This document shows positions 1 to 9,277 of a DNA stretch of 64,000 bases, one piece after another (the first letter of the stretch is position 1; the number at the start of each line of letters is the position of its first letter). The notes beneath the pieces are model-generated. The model was given only the letters and a program-made list of their open reading frames with translations. It was not told where the DNA came from and did no database searches. Location: NCBI GenBank assembly GCA_964019425.1, contig OZ025792.1:62001-126000 (forward strand), in the 5' to 3' direction. The position numbers were made by a program, and so were the translations under genes. Origin of the DNA: Flectonema sp. DT1601. Its lineage: Eukaryota; Euglenozoa; Diplonemea; Diplonemida; Diplonemidae.

Positions 1-97
1 GTATGTCGAGACAACGATCAGAGTCAGTAGAAAGAGTATACTAATTTACGGTGTATTTTTGAGTGACGAAGAAAGAAGTTTCCATTTTATCTTCCCG

Positions 98-168
<71 letters not shown>
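98..168. repeat. A71 homopolymer tract
   Basis: Seventy-one consecutive A residues, directly followed by the left tip of the inverted-repeat element. It may be the poly(A) tail of an inserted retroelement, but the 97 bases before it show no recognisable element. Its length may also be uncertain because of sequencing through a homopolymer. Confidence 0.8.
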
Positions 169-171
<3 letters not shown>

Positions 172-197
172 ATCATACTTGTACCCCTTTAAAGGGG

Positions 198-408
198 AAT
201 TAAAAATTAAAGCGGAAATAAAGGGCTTTTAATATTAAAGGGCTTTTAATTAATTCCCCTTTATTTTCCAATTTAATGAAATAAAGGGGAATTAAAGGGG
301 ATTTAATGAATTAAAGGGCCCTTTATTTTAAAATTAAAGGGGATTTAATTCCCCTTTAATTTGGAAAAATAAAAATAAAGGGCTTTTAATGGTTTTTAAT
401 TAAAAAAA
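198..408. repeat. Left low-complexity inverted arm
   Basis: About 210 bases made almost entirely of TTTAAT, AAAGGGG, CCCCTTT and AAAGGGC words. The same word set returns in inverted orientation at about 3045-3240, forming the inner part of the terminal inverted repeats. There is no coding potential. Confidence 0.6.
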
Positions 409-409
409 A

Positions 410-482
410 AATCCTCCACCAGGACTCGAACCTGCAGCCTAGCGAATGCAAATCCACAATCATACCAGTGGACAACCAGTGT
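410..482 (-). pseudogene. tRNA-like relic
   Basis: Read on the minus strand, the segment has a perfect B-box-like GGTTCGAGTCC, an A-box-like TGGTTGTCCACTGG, a central TTTGCAT that would put a TGC (Ala) anticodon in the loop, and a T run directly after the 3' end, like a polymerase III stop. The T stem has four good pairs, but the anticodon stem is mostly mismatched and the 3' strand TGGAGGA has no matching 5' strand. It is therefore best read as a decayed tRNA or a tRNA-derived sequence. Confidence 0.45.
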
Positions 483-734
483 CACTTAAAAAAGTTTTTT
501 TTTTTTTTTTTTTTTTTTTTTTGGTTACACTCGTCTGTGCTACCAAACTCTTTGTTTTTGTTCTTTTCACTTCTATGTTTTGTCTTTCTTTTATACTTTC
601 TTTTTGACTTAAGTCTGACAGTTTTTTTTTAATTTTCTTTCCTATATTCTTATTGCGGGAATTATCCTTGCAAGGAATTTCTCCTCAAAAATCGTTATTT
701 CACAAGATTCTTCTCCCACAAAAATAATTCCTGA

Positions 735-1015
735 TCAAGGAAAATTTTTTACTGGGGGTTTCCTTTGGTTATCTGGTAAGGAATTATTATTGTGAGGAAT
801 TTTTTTTTTGGAAATTTTTTTTTCAGCAAAAATTCTTGAGTTCCTCACAAGAATTTCGGCACGAGGTATTAAGTTGCTCGACCTTCGCTGTTTTTTTCGA
901 TACGTGATTAGTCCGTTAGAGGACTGTCGGTGTGAAAGGAAAGAAAGTCGGAACGGTGGCCAAAGATTAGTGAGTTGACTGAGTTGGTCAGTTACCAGCA
1001 TGGTAGCTAGCGGTT
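735..1015 (-). mobile_element. Remnant ingi-family 3' end
   Basis: The segment shares two motifs in the same order with the 3' untranslated regions of the two ingi-like copies farther right: the hairpin word AGTCCGTTAGAGGACT at 910-925 and CGGTGGCCAAAG at 954-965, followed by a diverged GTTACC...GAGCTA-like block. Orientation matches the minus-strand copy. No coding part remains. A T-rich stretch at about 800-835 could be the decayed tail. Confidence 0.45.
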
Positions 1016-2135
1016 TCCTTATGATGTTAAATATCGTTATGATGATATAGTTGTATTTTACAAATCAAACTCAAACGCCCCCCTTCCTGGTGTTCGTCTT
1101 GGTGATTAATTCACAGTTGAATAACTCGATTCCGTACTGCACTGAATGACAACACGGAAAAAAGAGATGTGTATGCAGCTGAGAGGAATCGTAACTTCAA
1201 GTGCTTTTGCATTCTGAAGATTGCAATGGATGATAATTAAATCTGTCAGTGAGTATCAATTGGTGGGTAGACCACCGAAGTTACTGTGAACAAACCAGCG
1301 TGTCCAAAGCAGGCGTTCGTCTTGTATTTTACGTATAAAATCCAACAGTTAACCCCCTTCAAGTTTTCAAGACAATATAATTATTAATTAAATACTCATG
1401 GGTTTTATAAAAAACTGTTGCGGTTACATAAGCAAGTGGTGCTCAACTATGTTCACGTGGTATTTATTTATCTGCAGTCATTTACTACGCTGCCGCTGAC
1501 AGTCAAGATTGTCAGAGAAATACCTGGTCAATTTGACTTGACATCATTTTTTCTCGCAATTTTAAAATAAAAATTTTCTCCTCTCTTTAGGCTATTACTA
1601 CAAACTTTATTTTCAATCTCTCAAGACAAAAGCTTATGTGGGAACAATTAGACAGGAGCATGATATCCAAAAGTTACATGTCTGAAATCATGGAGAATAC
1701 ATTCTTTCGGAGTTGCTTTAACCAGTAGAATCAGATGCGTGGTCCGTTCCGGTAGGACTCCCTTCTTACGAATGTGTGGTGCCTCGTGTTAGCGCTTTGG
1801 ATAGTAATAACCATTGGCGGCGACTATGCACGGGGTGGCCAGTGGGTTTAATGAGGTCGTTGTGTAATCCCCTTCCATGGCTCTGTTTCGGCATGCTGGA
1901 AAGCGAAGCTCTGAAGTTTACTTCAGGTTAGTCTTGTAAGCCTATCCTTCCGGTTCAGTTCTCGGCTTGGTTGATTCCCTCGATCGTCCCATCCAGGAGT
2001 TTGTGTGCATGGTGAGGCCCTCTGGAAACCCAGCCCAGCACAAGACACCAGGCTCACGGCGAAGATTGGACCCGAAAGTAACCTTGCGTTCTGTTCTGTT
2101 GGCAAGCTCTCTGGCTGAGTGCGTTCGAAGTGAGT
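1016..2135. other. Non-coding stretch
   Basis: No reading frame with protein-like composition was found on either strand and no RNA gene was recognised. The part from about 1720 to 2135 is less AT-rich than its surroundings and runs straight into the 125-bp tandem repeats, so it may be the untranslated or promoter part of the same mobile element. Confidence 0.4.
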
Positions 2136-3040
2136 GGAATTGCTAGTTTGTTGGGTTATGTTCGTAGCAGCTTCACGGTGACGGCGGCCTTATTGAGAAT
2201 TATCCCTGGTTGTTACATGTTACGTAATGATTGGGTTCTCAAGACTGGTTGCTTGCTAATGTGAATGCTGACGTTCGAACTGTTATTCGTAGCAGCTTCA
2301 CGGTGACGGCGGCCTTATTGAGAATTATCCCTGGTTGTTACATGTTACGTAATGATTGGGTTCTCAAGACTGGTTGCTTGCTAATGTGAATGCTGACGTT
2401 CGAACTGTTATTCGTAGCAGCTTCACGGTGACGGCGGCCTTATTGAGAATTATCCCTGGTTGTTACATGTTGAAAGTTGCAGGTTAACTGTGGCTGATGC
2501 ACGTAATGGTTGGGTTCTCAAGACTGGTTGCTTGCTAATGTGAATGCTGACGTTCGAACTGCCCCGACTTTCGAGTAGTTTCCTTTTCCGGCGTGTAACA
2601 ATCCCGACTGACGAAAAAAGTTGGAGGAATTGCTAGTTTGTTGGGTTATATTCGTAGCAGCTTCACGGTGACGGCGGCCTTACTGAGAATTATCCCTGGT
2701 TGTTACGTGTTGAAAGTCACAGGTTATAGCGTCAAAATAACACTCGCGTGGGTGGTTGCTCTCTTCGGAAAGCATAACTTCAGACCCGTCAATTCGCGGC
2801 GCTTATATCTGCACACATTAATTAGTTGAACGAGTTCAAGTCACTTCCCTGCATAGCAGATCCGTGTCCTCTGTACTAACGCTATACTAAGTGTGACTGT
2901 GACTGATACACGTAATGGTTGGGTTCTTTAAGTACTCAGGACTGGTTGCTTGCTGATGTGAATGCTGACGTTCGAACTGCCCCGACTTTCGAGTAATTTT
3001 CCTTTCCGGCTTAGGATGACGCAGCGTGGTGGGTGCCTTG
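2136..3040. repeat. Nested tandem repeats, 125 bp and about 490 bp
   Basis: Copies beginning TTCGTAGCAGCTTCACGG start at 2161, 2286, 2411 and 2651. The first three are spaced exactly 125 bp and each ends in a block containing GACGTTCGAACTG. A higher-order repeat of 490 bp is also visible: GGAATTGCTAGTTTGTTGGG occurs at 2136 and at 2626, and the block GACGTTCGAACTGCCCCGAC occurs near 2550 and 2968. There is no coding potential. Confidence 0.8.
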
Positions 3041-3266
3041 GGATTTATTAAATAAAGCGGAAATAAAGGGGCTTTCCCACCCCCCTTTATTCCGCTTATT
3101 TCCCCTTTATTTCCCCTTTATTTTGGAAAAAAAGGAAAAAAAGCCCTTTATTTGGATTAAAAGCCCTTTATTTCCCCTTTATTTTGGAATTACGGAAATT
3201 AAAGGGCATTAAAAGCCCTTTAATTTCCCCTTTATTTTGCCCCCTTTAAAGGGGTACAAGTATGAT

Positions 3267-6200
3267 TTATTTATTTATTTATTTATTTAGTCACATCCCC
3301 CCTGTCTTTCTACTTTGTTTTTATTCTTTCTGAGCATACTCGCTCTTCTTATTTTTTAACTAAGTAAATAAGCAACAACGAGTGCAACTGTTGTGAGTCC
3401 GTTGGAGGACTTCCCCGGATAGGAAGCTCACGACACTGTAAGTACAAAGCGAATGATCAATACGGAGACGGTGGCCAAAGACCACTGGGTTACCTGCGAG
3501 CTATGAAGCTCTACGGATGTCCTCAGAGAGTTATTAGGAGATGAATTAGGAGTGATGTATGAGTATGATATACTAAAAAGATAGTAACTTCTGATAACAG
3601 CTTGTTGCCGTCCATTGTTCTAAATGCCATATGAAGCCAGCGAGGGAATGTAAGTTCCTCGTAGCGAACATAAATAGCAGGCTGTGTTCCTTCTTTGAAA
3701 TCTTCGCTTCTTCCATGACAGATCCAATTGTTCCATTTCTGATGCGTACCAGAGCAGAGTTCATGCAGTTAAACATCAAGTGTCTAGGTGATGAGTCCGT
3801 CCGTCTACAAAAAGGGCACTTCAGTTGTACGCCTTTGTCTCTCAGCAAGGGGTGTGAACCCGTTCTGAATTGTGCAATTCTTACTTCCGAAGCCCTCAGC
3901 ATGTCTTTCGGATATCTGGCAGTTCTCAATCCTCCGGTCGCCTCCAGATACTGTCTGAGCATCACCCGTTTCATTGGAGGCTTTGCCTTCTCGGAGGCTT
4001 CCATCATCTTTCCTATCAACTTCCTGTGAGACTCCCTTGCTACCCTTGATTTGTGGGCGAAGAAATCCATGGTCGTTGAGACCGGTTTACTTTCGGCATC
4101 CTTCGAGACTTCTTTGGCCAGCTTATCAGCCTTATCGTGTGGTTCAATCCCCACATGGGCCGGGATAAACTGGAGATGCACCTGTGTCTTCAGATCCCTA
4201 ATGCTTTCCAGTATTAACAGAGAGTTCAACTTCCTCTGGGCAACAATCCCTCCATTGAGTTCCTCCAGGTTGGATTTCGAGTCACTGAAGATTCTGGTAA
4301 TACCTGACCTGGGACCCAAGATCGAGTCAGCTTTGCCAATTTCTCTCATCAGCAGTTTGAGTGTTACTTGTTCAGCCTTGTAGCTGCTTTCAGTAGCTAC
4401 AAGTCTTGACGACATCGTTCTCTCAGTTGGTGAGACCTGTACTGCTGCCGCACCCGCAGTGTAGTTAGCAGGATCATGTGAGCCGTCCACATATATAGCC
4501 GAGTTGCAAGGGACTAGGTCCCTGCAGTATTCCTCAAATTTGTTCCTATCCACATCTGCATCACCGGTCTTGTTATGACCATACCCACAGGATATCTCTA
4601 GATTTGGTACATCCGCCCAGGGTTCGATGCTGTCAGGTTGAACTATTCCTTGGAGGGCGATGTTACAATCTTCCTGCGGCAACTTAGAACTCCAGAATCC
4701 TTTCGCTATTCGGTTCGTCGAACGTACCCACTTCAGCGATCTATATCTAAACAGGGCAGTTCTGGCCTGTTTTTCTATTATCAGTTTCAAAGGGAGCATG
4801 TTCGCCTCCAAGAGCAGTGGGAGAGACCTGGTGTAGATGCTGCAACCCGTTATCCTTCTCGCAATCTTCTTCAGATTCAAGTCCACAAGATCAATCTGAC
4901 CCTCAGATAGGAAAGGACCGAAGCTCTCCAGCCCATATGACAGCCTTGAAAGTATGTACAGGTTCTTGACCATGCACAGCGTCTTAAAATCAAAATCATA
5001 CTGTTCTAGTTTCCCCAGGAGTGCAAGACCCTTCCTGGTCTCATCCAGCATCTTTCCGACCTGTGTTCCATAAGATAAATCACCATCAATGTGCACCCCC
5101 AGGTATTTAACGCTGTCTACCATCGGCATCAGTACTGCGGTTAACAACTTTACTCTCAGCTTACTTGATCCATCAGGAAAAATTGCAAGCAGGTCCTTCG
5201 TATTAGCAACTTCGGTATCATCCACCTTGAGAATGGTTTCTCCACTACCCAGAATTGGCCTTCCAAACTCATTCGGTCTGATCATCTTAGCTAGATCCCC
5301 CCTGCTTACAACGTAATAATTATCCTTTGCAGTCCTGGGGAAGCCCAGTCTCCAGTAGATATCCTTCGGGCAGCGCACAGGCATACCACATGTCTTAGAG
5401 ACGGACAGTGCCATATCATTGGTTTTGCACCAGCTATCCACAAGTCCAAGGATCCATTGCGCCTTCTTATTGGTTAAATTAACGTCCTTATCAGAGACTA
5501 CACAAGCGGTGTCATCTGCATAAAGAGCCGAAACTGAGCCAGTCTTCTCCAACAACTTCGCCAGGTCATCAACATAAATCAGGTATAGCAGCGGACCGAT
5601 AATCGATCCTTGGGGAACCCCCCTCGTTACCGTTCTGTAGGAGCTAAGGTTGCCATTCGCACTCACTCTTGCCTGCCTGCCCTTCAGGAAGTCAACTACC
5701 CATGCAATGAACGGGGAGGGAATACGCATGTTCTTCATCTTCTTGATCAGTTTCTCATGATTAATTCTATCAAATGCTTCCGTGAAGTCGAACGACAGCA
5801 GAACAGAGCTCTTGTTCTTTTCACTGGCCTCATGAAGAGCGTTGACTAACATTGAAATCTGCTCACACGTATTCCTTCCTCTTCTAAAACCCGCCTGGAT
5901 AGACGACAGGGCATTGTTCTGGGTAAGCCAATACATCAACCTATCATAAATCACTCTTTCAAGTACTTTACCCACCACCGAGGTCAACGTGATCGGTCTG
6001 AAACTTGCGATCTTATCTTTTGGCTTTCCTGGTTTGTAAACTGGCTTGATAAGACCCTCCTTCCAGATCCTCGGTACCTTTGACGTTAGCCACGATTCAT
6101 TGAATAACGCCAGGAGGAAATCCATTCCTATCACCGATAAGTTCTTCAACATTATCCCATGGATTCCATCTGGACCTGGTGCTTTCCCGGGCCTTACCTT

Positions 6201-7345
6201 CTTGATGGCTCGCTTCAGTTCAGTCATTGTTAGATTCCCTCCGATTTTGGCGAAGTCGCTGCTCTTCGTATTCGGAGGTCCTAGTTTACGTTTTGTCGGG
6301 GTCTTAACAAATTGTTCCAAGAACTTCGCAGGTAGTTGGTTCTCGTCAAACTCCGGAATGTGAATTTCACGTCCTTCATCCGTCTCAAGGTCCTTTATCT
6401 TTTTGAACGCATATGCAAAGCCTTCACCTTTTGCTAGCCGTTCAGCGATAAATTTTCCCTTCGCACGCTTGGTATCAGGGGTGGAAGCGTTCCACATTCT
6501 TCTTCTCTTCCCTTTGATCCGAAGCCTTCTCCTAACGTACCTCTTCGCTACTCCAAGAACGATTCTGTTGAACGTTACCGCTCTTCTCCCAATGCTCGCA
6601 GAGTTGTTTACCTTTCCAAACCTGTAGTCTAGTTCATGTTCATATGAGTACCAATCAGCTGTATTGAAGTCCCAGACCGATCTCTTCGTCGCGTGGTTGC
6701 CCGAAGGCTCAAGGGGTGAGAGTGTATCGAAGGTAGCAGAGAGTGGTGAATGATCTGAACCGTGCTCAATTCCTTCACCTACCAGCTCAAAGTTAAGCAG
6801 TTGAATCTCCTCGTGGTGCAGGATCAGATCGGGCGAGGTCCCATGTCTCGGCAGTGTCGCTAGACCTGGCGGGTTCGCAATCAGGAGGTCCTCTTGCCCT
6901 GTCCAGTTGAGAAGGTCACATCCTTTTACGTCGGTTTTCTTGGACCAGTACCTATGGTGTGCGTTGAAGTCACCAGCGAGAATGAACTTGCCAACACGTT
7001 TCAGGGAGAATAGTTCAAAATTTATCCTCGAGCTCGGTGGGGAGTAGATGTTGAGAATACTTACGTCTTCGTTAATTCTGACCCCCATCGACTCGACGGT
7101 TCCTCTCATCGACGGTATGGAGATATCAAAGCAATCATGTTGAATTCCTCGTTTTATTAAAGTGATCAGGCCACCTCCCCTTCCTGGCCTATCCCTCCTG
7201 TAGCAAACGTAGTTCCAATGAAACAATGCCATCCTGCAAGAAGTCTCCTGAAGGCAAAGTACGTCGGGGTCAAGCTTACTCAAGATGTGTCCAATGAACT
7301 CCATTTTGTTCGAGATGGTGCGACAATTCCAACTTCATAAATAAA
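3267..7345 (-). mobile_element. ingi-like non-LTR retrotransposon, 5'-truncated
   Basis: The minus-strand element contains one long reading frame (3573-7304 and a few codons upstream), a roughly 280-bp 3' untranslated region with a small hairpin at 3396-3411, and an A-rich TAAA-repeat tail (3267-3289 on the plus strand, TTTA). The tail touches the right tip of the inverted-repeat element. The 5' end is cut at the very beginning of the endonuclease domain, so the promoter and 5' untranslated region are missing. It lies head-to-head with a second, shorter copy at 7379. Confidence 0.85.
3573..7304 (-). CDS. Retrotransposon APE-RT-RNase H polyprotein
   Basis: This is the single polyprotein of an ingi/L1Tc-type element (1243 residues from the first ATG). 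In order: AP-endonuclease domain (about 1-190; LCLQETSC, AGDFNAHH, GSDHSPLS), reverse transcriptase (about 340-650; GVPQGSIIGP and the YADD catalytic box near residue 594), RNase H (about 930-1060; D of YVDGSHD, E of YKAEQ, D of FSDSKS and D of DKADKLAK all kept), and a C-terminal C-X2-C-X8-H-X4-C finger (CPFC...H...C). Upstream of this ATG the same frame reads SWNCRTISNK, the usual first strand of the endonuclease fold, and is then closed by TGA, so the copy is truncated by only a few residues. No internal stop or frameshift was seen; enzymatically it could still be intact. Confidence 0.9.
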   Translation of the reverse strand: MEFIGHILSKLDPDVLCLQETSCRMALFHWNYVCYRRDRPGRGGGLITLIKRGIQHDCFDISIPSMRGTVESMGVRINEDVSILNIYSPPSSRINFELFSLKRVGKFILAGDFNAHHRYWSKKTDVKGCDLLNWTGQEDLLIANPPGLATLPRHGTSPDLILHHEEIQLLNFELVGEGIEHGSDHSPLSATFDTLSPLEPSGNHATKRSVWDFNTADWYSYEHELDYRFGKVNNSASIGRRAVTFNRIVLGVAKRYVRRRLRIKGKRRRMWNASTPDTKRAKGKFIAERLAKGEGFAYAFKKIKDLETDEGREIHIPEFDENQLPAKFLEQFVKTPTKRKLGPPNTKSSDFAKIGGNLTMTELKRAIKKVRPGKAPGPDGIHGIMLKNLSVIGMDFLLALFNESWLTSKVPRIWKEGLIKPVYKPGKPKDKIASFRPITLTSVVGKVLERVIYDRLMYWLTQNNALSSIQAGFRRGRNTCEQISMLVNALHEASEKNKSSVLLSFDFTEAFDRINHEKLIKKMKNMRIPSPFIAWVVDFLKGRQARVSANGNLSSYRTVTRGVPQGSIIGPLLYLIYVDDLAKLLEKTGSVSALYADDTACVVSDKDVNLTNKKAQWILGLVDSWCKTNDMALSVSKTCGMPVRCPKDIYWRLGFPRTAKDNYYVVSRGDLAKMIRPNEFGRPILGSGETILKVDDTEVANTKDLLAIFPDGSSKLRVKLLTAVLMPMVDSVKYLGVHIDGDLSYGTQVGKMLDETRKGLALLGKLEQYDFDFKTLCMVKNLYILSRLSYGLESFGPFLSEGQIDLVDLNLKKIARRITGCSIYTRSLPLLLEANMLPLKLIIEKQARTALFRYRSLKWVRSTNRIAKGFWSSKLPQEDCNIALQGIVQPDSIEPWADVPNLEISCGYGHNKTGDADVDRNKFEEYCRDLVPCNSAIYVDGSHDPANYTAGAAAVQVSPTERTMSSRLVATESSYKAEQVTLKLLMREIGKADSILGPRSGITRIFSDSKSNLEELNGGIVAQRKLNSLLILESIRDLKTQVHLQFIPAHVGIEPHDKADKLAKEVSKDAESKPVSTTMDFFAHKSRVARESHRKLIGKMMEASEKAKPPMKRVMLRQYLEATGGLRTARYPKDMLRASEVRIAQFRTGSHPLLRDKGVQLKCPFCRRTDSSPRHLMFNCMNSALVRIRNGTIGSVMEEAKISKKEHSLLFMFATRNLHSLAGFIWHLEQWTATSCYQKLLSF

Positions 7346-7378
7346 AAAAAAAGTGAATTTGAAAAAGCAACCTCTGTC
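7346..7378. other. Junction between the two ingi-like copies
   Basis: A short A-rich linker separates the truncated 5' ends of the head-to-head copies. It belongs to neither element as far as can be seen, and its limits are approximate to a few bases. Confidence 0.4.
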
Positions 7379-8107
7379 TTGGGTCCCAGATCTGGAATCA
7401 CGAGAGTCTTCAGTGATTCTAAATCCAATCTGGATGAGCTGCGTGGTGGAATTGCGGCTCAGAGGAAGCTGAACTCTCTCTCGATACTAGAAGGGATAAG
7501 AAAATTAGACTCATTCGTTCACCTTCAATTCATCCCAGCTCATGTGGGAATTGAACCGCATGACAAGGCAGATGAACTGGCGAAAAAGATCTCAAAAGAT
7601 GTTAAGAGCAAGCCGGTGTCAACGACTATGGACTTCTTCGCACATAAGTCAAGGATAGCGAGGGAAGCTAACAGAAAGCTGTTTGGTAAGATTATGGAGG
7701 GTTCAACAAGGGCGAAACCACCGATCAAACGGGTGATGCTTAGGCAATATCTTGATGCTACCGGAGGCCTGAGAGCGGCTCGATACCCCAAGGACATGCT
7801 GAGAGAATCAGAGATAAGGATAGCCAGGTTCAGAACGGGCTCTCACCCCCTGCTCAGGGTAAATGAACTACCGATAAAGTGCCCCTTCTGCAAAAGAACA
7901 GACTCTTCTGCCCGACATCTAATATTTGATTGCGAGGATGGTGACGTGGTCCGCATTAGAGAAGGAACAATTAGATCAAACATTCAGGAAGCGAGAATCT
8001 CCGAGACCAAACTAAATCTTTCAATAATGTTTGCGACGAGAAATCTTCACGCCCTAGCCGGCTACTTATGGCATTTGGAACAACGAACAGGCTTATCAAA
8101 CTGTTAA
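7379..8107 (+). pseudogene. RNase H-zinc finger fragment of ingi polyprotein
   Basis: An open frame of about 242 residues without its own real start. It carries the third RNase H aspartate (FSDSKS), the HVGIEPHDKADELAK motif with the fourth, and the finger CPFCKRTDSSARHLIFDC. Endonuclease, reverse transcriptase and the first half of RNase H are missing, so it cannot support its own movement. The frame is open to its natural C-terminus. Confidence 0.85.
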
Positions 8108-8441
8108 CTGATTGGTAGTTGCTAATTCATTAGTATCATTCTTCCTTATCACACTCCTTAATCAACTCCTAATTTCTCTGAGGACATCCGCAGAGCTTCA
8201 TGGCTCGTAGGTAACCCAGTGGTCTTTGGCCACCGTCCCTGTACTGATCCTTCGCTTTATATTAACTGTGTCTTGAGATTCCTATCCGGGGAAGTCCTCC
8301 AACGGACTCAGGACAGTTGCGCTTGTTTTTACTTGTTTACTTTATCAAAAAATAAGAAGGGCAAGAATGCTCAGAATGAAGAAAAATAAAGTGGAAAGAC
8401 AGGGGGGATGTGACTAAATAAATAAATAAAAAAAAAAAAAA
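7379..8441 (+). mobile_element. Second ingi-like copy, strongly 5'-truncated
   Basis: This plus-strand copy starts inside the RNase H domain at the same point as the LGPRSGITR segment of the larger copy. It keeps the zinc finger, the 3' untranslated region with hairpin AGTCCTCCAACGGACT (8293-8308), and a tail of TAAA repeats plus A run ending at about 8441. It is clearly related to the larger copy but differs at many residues, so the two come from separate insertions or subfamilies, not from a recent inverted duplication. The end lies only 9 bases from the tRNA-Pro gene. Confidence 0.85.
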
Positions 8442-8449
8442 CAAGGAGG

Positions 8450-8523
8450 GGGTTCAGTGGTCTAGTGGCATGATTCTCGCTTAGGGTGCGAGAGGTCCGG
8501 GGTTCAATTCCCCGCTGAGCCCG
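8450..8523 (+). tRNA. tRNA-Pro (AGG)
   Basis: A complete cloverleaf can be folded by eye: acceptor stem GGGTTCA (8450-8456) with TGAGCCC (8516-8522), anticodon stem CTCGC/GCGAG around the loop TTAGGGT (8481-8487) giving anticodon AGG at 8483-8485, and T arm CGGGG-TTCAATT-CCCCG. The A-box and B-box sequences are good. No intron and no encoded CCA. It is the only plus-strand host gene seen and sits exactly where the minus-strand gene cluster ends and the mobile-element zone begins. Confidence 0.93.
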
Positions 8524-8638
8524 ATATTTTCGAAGTTTCAATGCTAAAAAGGGCAACCGTGAACATTTGGATTCATCTGAAGAATAAAGTAAGAATAATA
8601 GGTTCTGGCAGCGGATACTATAAAATGTGCCACGAAAA

Positions 8639-9277
8639 TTATACATGCCTGGGGACCGCTTCTTTCACAGGCATCAATGACTGAACAAGGAATATCATGA
8701 TAAATACCAAAGCCGAACACACAAAAACAATCTTCCCAATGAACTGTCTGTTAATCAAACCAGACTCGCCTGCTATCCATTCTTGAACACATGAGGGGTT
8801 AGAAGGAACCACAGTGCGTCCCCAATTAGTTATTAGCTGTCCTGTAGAAGCATTGATTACATGCAACGTAGGCATCATGCTCGTACCGAGACTCTTTATC
8901 AATTCTCTTCTTGCTGAAGACGCAAAAGGAACTGCCAAAAACGGGTATTGGGAATGATAGGTTTTGAAGGCACCCTCTTCGCGGTCTCCAGATATTAATA
9001 CTATTCTAATAGAGCTTTCACCGTCGCAAACTCGAGCGAGCTGTGGGGAAAAGGTCCTGTTGTTTGATTATTTTTTCACGTCATCGTACGTTTACAACTG
9101 AAAAATCACATACCTGCAAGGAGGACACCAAGATGCGGAGAGGTACAATCCAATAACTTTTACTCCAGCAAATTCCTCCTCAAAATCTATTGCCTCACCG
9201 TTACTCTGAATCAACCCGCAACTGCGTAGCAACCCTAATTGCGTGCTAGAACGGTCCCTCATCGGGTCGTCCTGCAT
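8639..9277 (-). CDS. Tail-anchored tryparedoxin/nucleoredoxin-like protein
   Basis: A thioredoxin-fold thiol-disulfide oxidoreductase of the nucleoredoxin/tryparedoxin family, with active site WCPPC (Cys51 and Cys54) in the usual ASWCPPCRTFSPQLA context. The context is restored only by removing a 57-nt intron (9057-9113): exon 1 ends in TGC AG, exon 2 begins G ACC TTT, rebuilding the Arg codon. The model is join(8639-9056, 9114-9277), 193 residues. The C-terminus carries one strong hydrophobic segment (about 165-186), so the enzyme may be tail-anchored, with the catalytic domain facing the cytosol; soluble tryparedoxins lack this. The start at MQDDP is the first ATG after a candidate trans-splice AG; a second Met follows five residues later. 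Confidence 0.8.
9057..9113 (-). other. Cis-intron, 57 nt, in the nucleoredoxin gene
   Basis: Minus-strand intron with 5' end GTATGTGATT and 3' end CAAACAACAG, followed by G. Its removal joins the catalytic CPPC codons to the next strand of the thioredoxin fold. Without removal the frame stops six codons after the splice point. Confidence 0.85.

Larger units (their letters stand above)
172..3266. mobile_element. Candidate foldback-like element with inverted ends
   Basis: A 26-bp sequence at 172-197, whose inner part is the palindrome CCCCTTTAAAGGGG, is repeated exactly as its reverse complement at 3241-3266. Inward of both tips lie about 220 bp of similar low-complexity sequence built from words like AAAGGGGAAATAAAGGGC, to about 400 on the left and from about 3045 on the right, again in inverted orientation. 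The interior has a tRNA-like relic, a remnant retroelement 3' end and 125-bp tandem repeats, but no transposase-sized reading frame. The outer flanks are A/T-only runs (A71 on one side, a TTTA repeat on the other), so a target duplication cannot be judged. It could be a non-autonomous foldback transposon or an inverted segmental duplication. Confidence 0.5.

Noticed and set aside
853-868. TTCGGCACGAGG resembles a cDNA-cloning adapter
   Set aside because: It is a near match with one extra base in a genomic repeat zone and no other vector sequence nearby; coincidence is more likely, although contamination cannot be excluded.
3631-6627. Several plus-strand frames antisense to the retroelement
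   Set aside because: They are shadows of the polyprotein reading frame on the other strand.
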